Assembly: GCA_034231615.1 (NCBI GenBank)
Contig: CM067306.1
Coordinates: 63,164,813 to 63,228,812 of the forward strand
Origin: Meghimatium bilineatum
Lineage: Eukaryota; Mollusca; Gastropoda; Stylommatophora; Philomycidae
Direction of reading: 5' to 3'
Length of the DNA stretch: 64,000 bases
Part shown: in pieces, positions 55,815 to 64,000 of the stretch
Numbering within the stretch: the stretch's first letter is position 1
Layout of the letters: every line of letters starts with the position of its first letter
Notes under the pieces: model-generated
The model's database searches: none
What the model was told of the DNA's origin: nothing
Seen by the model: the letters and a program-made list of their open reading frames with translations, nothing else
Made by a program: the position numbers and the translations under genes

Positions 55815-56110
55815 GTAAAAATTCGGTAATGGTAACAACTCCGTTGTGGTAACAACTCCGTTGTGGTAACAATTCGGTAGTGGGAACAATTACGTAGTGG
55901 GAACAACTTTGTAGTGGGAACAACTCCGAAGTGGGAACAATTCAGTATTGGCATCTTTTGTTGACATTTTTAGTTAAAGATTATGCAATTCTCATTCACC
56001 TGTTGTGGGCGCCTGTTTCTATTCTCATTCACTGGTTGTGGGCGCCTGTTTCTATTCTCATTCACTGGATGTGGGCTCATGTTTCTATTCTCATTAAATG
56101 ATTGTGGACA
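55815..56110. repeat. Two adjacent short arrays (17 bp and ~42 bp)
   Basis: gtggtaacaactccgtt-type units run from 55830 to 55945. From 55990 to 56110 three copies of attctcattcactggttgtg then ggcgcctgtttct follow. Confidence 0.85.
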
Positions 56111-56329
56111 CCTGTTTATATGTCTATAGGGATACCTACAGCAGTTAAACTATCAAGAGTGTATAACTATGGATAATGTTTACGTTGGTATCCATTGTAA
56201 ATTACGAGAATCAATTCTGTCGTAAGGTTGGTCTACAATAGATATGGCTAGAATTAGTGCTCTTTTTCTCAATATTAGTATATCACGACTATGTCAGTTA
56301 AATAACCCCTAGCAAGGCACACAATCTTT

Positions 56330-57000
56330 GTCTCAATGTTAAGAAAGAAACAGAGAATGCATATCAGCAGAGATAAACTCATACAGAAAATAGTCATTGA
56401 GAACGAATAACTAAAAGATTTTAGCATCTTTGAATATCTCGGAAAAACGAGCAACATCGTTGGAGATTGATCTGCAGAGATCAGACAGACATTAGCAATG
56501 GCCCTACACACACACAAAAACACTTTACAGATGAAAAATTTATGACAAGGAGCAAACTGAAAAACAAAGTTATAACATTTACGAAGCAATATATTTCCAT
56601 TAGCAACATATGATGCGAGAAGTGGTCAAAGAAAGTCTCGGCATATGAAATGAAATGTTTTAGGAAGGTTCTAAGAGTATCATGGACAGAAAGACAAACC
56701 GATACAGAAGTCTGCAAAGACATGAACATAGAAGACGACTGGCTCCTCAAAACTATCAAAAAAAAGCGTAGGCGGACATATTACTGACATATAAAGAGAC
56801 ACACTAGCTTACAAAGAGTAGTCATGGAGGGAACAGTTCCAGGAAAGTGAACAACGGACAGACCAAGACTACGATGGACACATGGTATGAAAGACCTTCT
56901 GAACAGGACACTAGACGACGTAGTTGGAAAACTTATTAGAACTGAGAGACTTACAGAGTGGCAGTAATGACAGCGTTCTGCAAAGGACACGTCACATAGA
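56330..57000 (+). pseudogene. LINE RT thumb-to-tail relic
   Basis: Pieces of a LINE ORF2 in several frames: a FEYLGKTSN block near 56430, then EIRQTLAMA near 56480, the mid-tail near 56650-56720 and a GTDQDYDGHM-like region near 56860. Stops and frameshifts interrupt it every 20-40 codons. Confidence 0.6.
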
Positions 57001-57187
57001 TAAATAGATATGTATCAATACTGAATATTGATACCTGTTTGATTTGAGAAAACTAATCAAAGTGAAACTAAACAGTAAATATATACTTTGTACAAATTCA
57101 CACAAACTCATTTATACATTTTCGGATAAATTATTTTTATACATTTAAACACACGCAGAACACCATACAAACCACGTATAATATTCA

Positions 57188-57345
57188 TCATTTAGGATCC
57201 ATCGAAAACCCATCTGGTTTTAAAGGGAAACAACCGTTACAATTGTGAGCAACTGTGTTGAAACTGTCTTGTACACAGTTATCTGGATTTTTCCTACTCG
57301 TAACTCTAATAGTCGGGTAGTCTGTGTGTTCTTTGTAAAAATGAT
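57188..57345 (-). CDS. Unrecognised C-terminal ORF or exon
   Basis: The minus strand has an open frame ending at 57188 with FYKEHTDYPTIRVTSRKNPD, then NCVQDSFNTVAHNCNGC and FPLKPDGFSMDPK before the stop. Three clustered cysteines and non-biased composition look more like an extracellular protein end than noise. An acceptor-like aaaatacgag lies at its upstream side. It sits inside the claudin copy B intron. No family could be recognised. Confidence 0.3.
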
Positions 57346-57404
57346 CAACCTCGTATTTTATGTAAGTATTATTAAAACACGACAATATCCAAAAGAAAAA
57401 ATAC

Positions 57405-57775
57405 ATTTGAAATGAAATGTTACAGAAAACTCCTACGAATATCATGGACAGAGAAAAAGAAGAACATTGACGTTTTAACATTACTGAAACTAAATGAAAG
57501 GTGGTTTCTAAATACCAACAAAAGAGGGAAGCTACAATATTTTCGACACTTAAAGCGACATGATGGTATTGAAAGGCTGATTCTAGAGGGCAGAGTGTCA
57601 GGCGAGAGAAGAAGAGGAAGACCATGAAGACGATGGACCAGCGACATCGAATAATGTATGCACATGTCTCTGACCAATGCAAGCAGACCAGCTTGAACGA
57701 AAAGAGAGGCGTTCAGAGTATCCACGACGAAGACAATGTTCTGGAAAGAATATGTCACTTGATTAATACTGTTAA
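57405..57775 (+). pseudogene. LINE thumb and tail fragment
   Basis: The plus strand encodes KCYRKLLRISWTEKKKNIDV, then LKRHDGIERLILEGRVSGER and RRRGRP before an in-frame stop (TGA for an Arg codon), with RRWTSDIE and a further stop after. It is a longer copy of the element at 54.55 kb. Confidence 0.8.
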
Positions 57776-58009
57776 CATAACGTTTAATTTTTCCTGAGTT
57801 TTTCATTGATCATTTTGTATTGATAGACAATTTCAATAACTTGAAACGTCACATTACTCGTTTTAGAAGGCTGTTTTTTCAATCAGCCAACAGGACTTAT
57901 ATTAATGTGATGATCACGAAATAGTGCTTTTGTTTCATGTACTTAATAACATTAACTGAGGAATATGAAGATGCTTACCGTCGTCAAAATAACCATCGCC
58001 GTATCTGTA

Positions 58010-58222
58010 GCAGCTACCATAGTAGCAGTATTTGAGTGTAGCAGCTACCATAGTAGCAGTATTTGAGTGTAGCAGCTACCATAGTAGCAGTATTTGAGTG
58101 TAGCAGCTACCATAGTAGCAGTATTTGAGTGTAGCAGCTACCATAGTAGCAGTATTTGAGTGTAGCAGCTACCATAGTAGCAGTATTTGAGTGTAGCAGC
58201 TACCATAGTAGCAGTGTTTGAA
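58010..58222. repeat. 31-bp minisatellite inside a claudin coding exon
   Basis: The unit cagctaccatagtagcagta plus tttgagtgtag starts at 58011, 58042, 58073, 58104, 58135, 58166 and 58197. It is the stretch of copy B exon 1 that encodes CYYGSCYTQI around the second conserved Cys of the first loop. Six extra units add 186 bp, a multiple of three overall, but each 31-bp step changes frame and a TAG appears in the second unit. Confidence 0.9.
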
Positions 58223-58406
58223 GAGACCTTCGTAACGACTGTATTCATATAATGTTATAACAGTCCAACTCGTACTGCCTACGGCGACAACTTCAAAAAC
58301 TAAGCCCAAAAGCACAATAACCAAGCCCGCTAACATCAACACATGTATTCCACAAGGTAGAGCCCTTTTGTTGTGTCTGTGGATTATTCAAATCATTATA
58401 CTTCGA

Positions 58407-58456
58407 TAATAATAATAATAATAATAATAATAATAGTAATAATAATAATAATAATA
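58407..58456. repeat. (AAT)n microsatellite
   Basis: About 16 aat units with one interruption. Confidence 0.95.
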
Positions 58457-58734
58457 TATTTATACATCTTTTATGTGTTACTCTGTTGTTCTTCTAGAAT
58501 AGTTTCTCGAACTTTTTTTTTTACCGTGCCCGAGCTAAAGTTTTCTAAATTCTCCCACCCCCCCCCCCCCTATGTAGCATATATATATATTTTTGAACAT
58601 AAAATTGTTTTTATTGTTTGTCCATATGTTGCCCATATGTTGTCCATATGTTGCCCATATGTTATCCATATGTTTCCCAAATGTTGCCGAAGCTATAATT
58701 GGAAACAAAGAAAAGTATGGCTGCTGCATGTAAT

Positions 58735-59395
58735 GCAAGCCGTAAGAGGCGATTAATAAAGTTTTTTTAGTTGGCGGGCTGGGAGCGTTGGCTGTGCAGT
58801 TGGTTGTCCGTACCACTAGAGCAGGGGTCGGGAACCTATTGCTCGCGAGCCAGATGTGGCTCTATTGATGGCTACATTTGGTTCGCAGACAAATTTTCGA
58901 TTATAAAAAAAGGTTTCTTTAGACTCCATTGATCTACATATTAATTGCATATCAATATTCCATTCTACAAATGAGCTAAAGTCTACTGCAGCTCAGCATC
59001 AGAAGTCGCATTAATGGTAAGAAATACTCATTATTGATTAACAACAGCATAACAATGTTATTAAAAATAATTCAGAGACATAATTATTGTACTTTTAGTG
59101 TTGAAATTACACAAAATGCACACATTTACTTGACATTTTTAGTTTTAAACATAATGTATGTCTCTCACAGAATTACTTTTCAAAATATGTGTTGTGCATG
59201 GCTCTCTCAGACAAAAAGGTTCCCGACCCCTGCCCTAGAGGGTAAAGGAACCCATAAAACATTCTGAAATCGAATGTGCCAGGCGCAGATATAGCAGACA
59301 AGCTGTAAACCACGATACAGTACATTCTGTTCGCCGAACAACATCCTGCTAATCTGCAGGAGTTTGAGAACGAACACAGAATATGAAGAAGCATA
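58735..59395 (+). mobile_element. Dispersed (GAA)-tail repeat interrupted by a hAT MITE
   Basis: The left part (gccgtaagaggcgattaata, gagcgttggctgtgcagttg) and the right part (ggtaaaggaacccataaaac, ctgaaatcgaatgtgccagg, accacgatacagtacattct, ctgctaatctgcaggagttt) make one copy of the family once the 411-bp insert at 58822-59232 is removed. The end gaatatgaagaag is slightly changed. Confidence 0.75.
58822..59232. mobile_element. hAT-type MITE, 411 bp
   Basis: The terminal inverted repeats are caggggtcgggaacct at the left and the complement of aggttcccgacccctg at the right. The 8-bp flanks cactagag and ccctagag differ at one position, as expected for a hAT target duplication. Next to the left end is cgagccagatgtggctct. 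There is no transposase frame, so it is non-autonomous. Confidence 0.85.
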
Positions 59396-59875
59396 ACTGT
59401 TCAGCTGCGATGTACAGTATACATTGTGAGAAACACTGTCACAATAAAATCAACACTACTTTTTTTTAAATTTGAATCTATTTAATTGTTTCGTGACTCT
59501 CCAGAATAGAGTTCTACAGTAACCTACGATCAATAACAAATGATATCGTTTATCTGTTTGAAGACGTTCATTTATCACACGTCTCCGATGATACAATTGT
59601 AACTCTCCATCACGACGTACGTGTGATAATATCACTCGTATTATTTACATAAAAACTGTACTATAGATGTAGTTTAAAGTAATATTTCATTTCACTTTAT
59701 TCTTATTAAACCGGAGGTCACGTGTGTGCTTCACGGCTTACACAACTATTTAAATTGATAAGTAGATAAAAATGTCACGGCGGAGTTAGACAATTTTATA
59801 GGTCGATTTGACATATATACGATGTATATCTAAATTTAAAATTTCAAAGAACTAATGTATCGAGAACTAGAGTAG
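59396..59875. other. No gene recognised
   Basis: A+T-rich DNA. No frame, RNA or repeat is evident. Confidence 0.5.
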
Positions 59876-59877
59876 CA

Positions 59878-60000
59878 TCACAAGATGGACTGGTTACAGT
59901 CTAGCAGAGTGTACCACTAAAACAAGAGACATGTGATGTTGGAGATCTGTTGCAACCAACCTTCGTTGCGGAGACGGTACTTGATGATGATGGTGACCAG
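59878..60000 (+). mobile_element. LINE group B 3' tail
   Basis: agtagcatcacaagatggac, gtctagcagagtgtaccact, caaccttcgttgcggagacg and then gatgatgatgg: the terminal 120 bases of group B. Confidence 0.75.
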
Positions 60001-61205
60001 CACTTCCGGCGGCCCATCTCGTGCAGGATGATTGTAGATTCGTTGCCACTTTTTCAAAAACACAACGCTGCCCTCCGGCGCTTACTGCCTTTACCAGATT
60101 CATTGTATATTCTTAGAATCACGATTTTCTAGCGAGATCTACCCACATCGGGATATTAACATTGACTGTTTCTTCAATGTTTCTGAATACTGGATGACCA
60201 ATACGAAATACACAGATGCCTTATGTTACTGTGAGTCGACAGTGCTGTTGGGTGTATTGACGTAGACGTCATGGCGGCATTGTTTGTCCCTTCTCAAAAT
60301 ATTATCATTCCATGCGCAGACTCTATATCGACGGACACTAGCCTGAAAGTGGTGACCAGGAACACATCAACAGCAGCTGTATTTCTGTTTCCAGGGTGTA
60401 CCACGAGGACGAACTTAAAAAATCTTTGATATCTGCTAATCCTGGGACAGCACGAGAGCACTGCAAGACTCTGTGCACCCATATGGAATGCTAGATGTGA
60501 CCTCACCACGAATGCATCACCAAGACTGACATAATACAATGAGATAATTTGTCCATACGTTTATGCTGTGATCCTGGCAGGACGTTATAATCCTGAAACA
60601 CGGACATCCCTCCCTTCGGAAACTAAACATGCACCCATAAACCCTCTTTGACATCCATGTCCTTGAGACCGCATATGATTACGGGTGTCTCTCAGTTACT
60701 CACCTCAGAAGAGCATGCACTTTTGTTAGAAATCTTATGTTCTGTCACGAGCTACCTTCTCGGAGCTAAATGGATTATTTCATCATCATCATTATCATCA
60801 TCGTCAACATCAGGGCAAGACGTAGATTGTGTTCAGTTATTGATGTGTTATCTTATGTCACCACAGTAGCCGCTAGTATTGAACGAGAAACCGCCGAATG
60901 ATTTATATAACATAAGAAACTGTAAACTCTGATCAAATCTTTCTTTGTTGTAAACACGCGCTAGATTTGTCAACAACATGGGAACATGTGTTTATGCATG
61001 ACTTGGTGAATAACTTCATTACGCACCTACACGCGCGTGTGTAAACACATATAGCAGGGCCGTTGATACGTTGGAAAGAGGTAATTGTATCTAAAGAACG
61101 AAAAGTCATTTCACGTTTTTATGTGGATAAAATTTCATATTTTTGGGGGAGATTGTGACTTGTTTTGGAAAACCTTTCACATGAGTGTTAACCTCATACC
61201 TTGTA
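60001..61205. other. No gene recognised
   Basis: About 1.2 kb of more balanced composition with a short atc run at 60780-60805. Frames of 60-81 codons on both strands show no domain. Confidence 0.45.
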
Positions 61206-61207
61206 TA

Positions 61208-61536
61208 TAATTCTTACAACTGATGGGAATTGAACCAGGTCTGTTCTAACAGCACCGAATCGCTTTGCAACACAAGTAAGCAGGTTTTCCGTACTTGACC
61301 AACCACATCCTCAAAAAAGATGTGGTCTCATCAAGACTTTCAGCTTATCTCAAGTCACTGAGAACAGACCAGCCGCAACAAGGGCTATTACAACATCAAC
61401 GAACATCCCGTACAAGTATGAAAGTATCCTCAGGAACACAAACACAGAGCATGCATATTGATACACAAGGGCCAATAGGTCTAATTCGGTGCTGCTAGAA
61501 CAGACCTGGTTCAATTCCCGTCAGTTGTTAGAATTA
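61208..61536. mobile_element. TIR element of about 330 bp with ~53-bp ends
   Basis: The left end (taattcttacaactgatggg, aattgaaccaggtctgttct, aacagcaccgaat) and the complement of the right end (61484-61536) match with about four differences. The sequence aattgaacc inside the arms resembles a tRNA B box, so inverted SINE heads are an alternative. No transposase is present. Confidence 0.65.
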
Positions 61537-61729
61537 TTTTCATTTATCCTCATGCTTACTCCTTGAATTTACTTGTATTTCTTGTCTACAGGTTTAACGT
61601 CTAAAAGACGGCTACCTTCAACTTGTGTCTGCGAAGTACAATACCTTCTTTCTGGCTAAGATGCCGGAAACGCGCCAAAGCTCAGTATATGATTTTTTAT
61701 CACGGAACTGTTCTTTTCTCTGAGTTTCT

Positions 61730-61885
61730 ATGACGTTCCAGAAAAGAACTAAAGGCAGTCCAAGAATTAGATGGACACTGGATATAGAAGACCTTCAAAA
61801 CATGACAATGAAAGAGGCTGGGGAGTTTACCACCAAAATAAACGAGATTATTACTGGATGACAGCGTTCTGCAAATGACACGCTA
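61730..61885 (+). pseudogene. LINE tail fragment
   Basis: The plus strand encodes QKRTKGSPRIRWTLDIEDLQ then EFTTKINEII and a stop, a C-terminal ORF2 tail with the basic motif GSPRIRW. Confidence 0.65.
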
Positions 61886-61924
61886 CATTTAAAAAAGAAT
61901 TGTTAGTTCTATATTGAATAGGCC

Positions 61925-62035
61925 TTGGGTTCGAATCTGAATAGTGTCGTCCTGTTTGTTTTGTTTTTCTATGGATACCTGGGTAGCATGGCGTTACGCT
62001 ACGGAGTTACGTGTTCTCGCTCGTTCTATCAGTAG
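61925..62035 (+). mobile_element. SINE fragment (B box and body)
   Basis: ccttgggttcgaatctgaat is a good B box, followed by agtgtcgtcctgtttg and ctacggagttacgtgttctc, shared with the SINE at 38.15-38.25 kb. The A-box half is missing. Confidence 0.6.
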
Positions 62036-62040
62036 CTGGC

Positions 62041-62360
62041 GTACTGCTCCGCTTGTTTGTTTGTTTACTGTTGACGTACTGCTCCGCTTGTTTGTTTGTT
62101 TACTGTTGACGTACTGCTCCGCTTGTTTGTTTGTTTACTGTTGACGTACTGCTCCGCTTGTTTGTTTGTTTACTGTTGACGTACTGCTCCGCTTGTTTGT
62201 TTGTTTACTGTTGACGTACTGCTCCGCTTGTTTGTTTGTTTACTGTTGACGTACTGCTCCGCTTGTTTGTTTGTTTACTGTTGACGTACTGCTCCGCTTG
62301 TTTGTTTGTTTACTGTTGACGTACTGCTCCGCTTGTTTGTTTGTTTACTAGTCGTGTACT
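62041..62360. repeat. 35-bp satellite, about 9 copies
   Basis: The unit gtactgctccgcttgtttgt plus ttgtttactgttgac is repeated eight times almost perfectly and then decays into the adjoining Penelope-like element. Confidence 0.95.
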
Positions 62361-62424
62361 GCTTCGATTATTTGTTTACTGGATTGTTTGTTTGCAAAGT
62401 TGCTACACATGTCCTTATGTGGTT

Positions 62425-63155
62425 CAGATGCGCTCCATCTCATTTCCCACGGTCACTTTCTCTATTGATGAGGCCTTTACATGTGAATCCATTAATGTAA
62501 TTTACGTGACCATTTGTAAACGCTGTGGCAAGCAATATATCAATGAAACTGGCATAAGATGTGGCGACAGTTTCTGTAACCATCTTTATGTCATAAAACA
62601 AAGAACACCAACTCCTGTGGCCAATCACTTCAATCGTGAAAGCCACCATGGTGTCCTTGATATTCAGTAACTGCCATCAGACGATAGATCTAGGTACGTC
62701 CTAGAAAATCATGTTATTTTTGAGTTGGGTACTCTCAAGTCATTTGGACCCAATTCCGATCACTTTTTTGTTTATTTCTCTGTAGGAGTTTTCTTTGTCT
62801 TTATTCATTTTGTCCCGTCATTTACGTCATCTTTTTGTTCTTTTCGTTTTAACCTATATTTACGTTCTTTTATATATACTTCCTATTCCTGTCCTTCCGG
62901 CATCTCACTTTTATATTTCGGGTGGACACGTGTGTGTGGTGTGGTCATTTCTATTCGTCGTCTTTTCATGTAATTTGCGTATCTTGACAAAGGCCTTTGG
63001 TTCGAAACGTCGATTATGTCACATGCATTGTCATTTGCATTATATCCTGTGATGTATTGTGTATTTTATTTCACGAAAGCATCCGACAGTGATAATTTGT
63101 CAGTCATCATTCAGTAGAACTTCATAACCGGGCTCCAACGTGAGTATTATTTTCA
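62425..63155 (+). mobile_element. Penelope-like element 2, C-terminal and 3' part
   Basis: The plus strand from about 62431 encodes RSISFPTVTFSIDEAFTCES, then NVIYVTICKRCGKQYINET, a GIY-YIG domain in which the second motif has Asn in place of Gly, and HLYVIKQRTPTPVANHFNRE up to a stop at 62670. After a frameshift RYVLENHVIFELGTLKSFGP follows, the usual end of these proteins. The 3' region holds tatcttgacaaaggcc, ttggttcgaaacgtcgatta at 62980-63020 and ends near cattcagtagaacttcataa and acgtgagtattattttca. RT motifs are absent; the changed GIY-YIG residue and stops indicate a dead copy. Confidence 0.8.
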
Positions 63156-64000
63156 TACAGTTTTACTAGCAATATCAAAATAAACAAAAACAGGTAGATG
63201 TGTTACCAAAATAAAACATAAAAAAACCTAACAACGAGATACAGGGACAGACCCCAAGTGTTCAAACAGCGATCTTCTCAGCACATGTCATAGAAAAACA
63301 ATTTACCAATTACATTACTTATTGCTATTACCAGATGTTTTTCCATGTTTGCATTAATGCAATAAGAAATGAATGTATAAAAAAATGTTTACATTTCATT
63401 TTACCTTAAAAAATAGCTAAAATAAAATTTGTGTGGCAAATGCTTTTCAATATTTTTAATTGTGTCAATGTTGGTCAATATAACATCCGTGTTCGGCAAT
63501 TTTTTGGCTAGTGTGAGCTCATACAGGGAAAAAAAACACCTGGCAACCATTGCTGACAGAGAAACCATTGTCAGGCAGATAAAACCCCGTCCATTGTTTA
63601 TTTCTGGGGGATCAATTTGTTAATCAAAGAAAAGAAAATAGAACCACTGATGAATGTTTGTGTAGGTGTCAAGTAAGTGGGTGGTGGGATATTCTCATAT
63701 ATAAAGATCGTTGTGATGGTATCGTTTGAGTCATTAACAACATACGAAAGGAAGTTCTTTTGTGATTACAGGATTAAGGGTAGGTAATTCTAGCGTGTTA
63801 GACCTCTTTGTGGGAAATAGCAGTCATTCTAGGCGATAACCACCTCCAGATAGAGGGACTGGTAATTGATCCTAACTTTCTTTCTTTTCAATTTATATCC
63901 CTGTAAGCCTTGCAGCGTTAGGGGTAGAAGAATTCTCTGGAGATTGCTTTTTGTGTGTGTGCTTCATATATGTTTAGTTTCGTTGACATTTATTTCTGCC
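63156..64000. other. No gene recognised
   Basis: A+T-rich end of the window. A plus-strand frame at 63429-63623 begins with a hydrophobic stretch but has no family resemblance or supporting splice signals. Confidence 0.4.

Larger units (their letters stand above)
54798..58366 (-). pseudogene. Claudin-like copy B pseudogene (exons 1 and 2)
   Basis: Exon 1 (58366-57979) encodes CGIHVLMLAGLVIVLLGLVF, then the loop signature with TSW, EGLFKHC and GSC, and ends at a good GTAAGC donor in phase 1. Exon 2 (54959-54798), after an aattggtag acceptor, encodes DALETCKTFALIGVVLTVST, then FTFYHILTPS. The exon sizes and phases match copy A. Four lesions are visible: the start ATG reads AGG; a 31-bp segment of exon 1 is present seven times and brings in stops; an in-frame TAA lies at 54859-54861 in exon 2; and the exon 2 donor GT is lost. 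No exon 3 was found downstream. Everything points to a dead paralogue of copy A. Confidence 0.85.

Noticed and set aside
57979..58366. Functional exon with a longer loop in claudin copy B
   Set aside because: The repeat introduces a stop, the start codon is lost and exon 2 also has a stop and no donor.

Overview
The window is repeat-dominated animal DNA, A+T-rich and spliced, with no bacterial or organellar organisation. The best lineage guide is a pair of secreted H-type lectin genes, the fold of Helix pomatia agglutinin, which is expanded in gastropod snails and slugs. Together with many degraded LINE and Penelope-like fragments and an extreme load of minisatellites, this suggests a gastropod mollusc. 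That assignment is inference; no diagnostic single-copy gene was available.

Host genes are small and split by long introns, so they do not show as long open frames. Two H-type lectin genes are divergently arranged. Lectin 1 is on the minus strand (coding exons 7149-7203 and 4572-4852). Lectin 2 is on the plus strand (21883-21937 and 24742-25058). Both have an 18-codon signal-peptide exon ending in a phase-1 GT donor, a single-exon lectin domain, and a canonical AATAAA shortly after the stop. The right half holds a minus-strand family of claudin/PMP22-like four-span membrane proteins. Copy A is complete in three exons (43651-43855, 39812-39973, 36880-37058; 181 codons). Copy B (57979-58366 and 54798-54959) is a pseudogene with a lost start codon, a 31-bp minisatellite inside its coding exon, an in-frame stop and a lost donor. 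A further intact last exon (29294-29493) lies downstream of copy A and may be an alternative terminal exon.

Most remaining sequence is mobile-element debris. It includes at least three LINE groups: group A ends in a GRPRVRWIDNIK tail; group B has the longest RT frame (19467-20440) and a (GATGAT)n 3' end; group C has a C-terminal zinc-knuckle tail. There are two groups of Penelope-like elements with a GIY-YIG endonuclease, tRNA-derived SINEs, a dispersed repeat ending in (GAA)n, a hAT-type MITE with an 8-bp target duplication, and several foldback or TIR elements. About thirty tandem arrays with units of 8-72 bp fill much of the rest. Many have periods that are multiples of three and so give long meaningless frames on both strands.

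The most unusual structures are: a 399-bp insertion (51430-51828) made mainly of two 152-bp inverted arms around a ribozyme-like motif, flanked by a 17-bp target duplication; a related 96-bp insertion (28059-28154) with a 13-bp target duplication and an empty site in a paralogous segment at 36.27 kb; minisatellites whose unit derives from LINE 3' ends (31.5 and 41.9 kb); and an interstitial array mixing two telomere-like hexamers (11.7-12.07 kb). All coordinates and alignments were read by eye, so boundaries of degraded elements are approximate.
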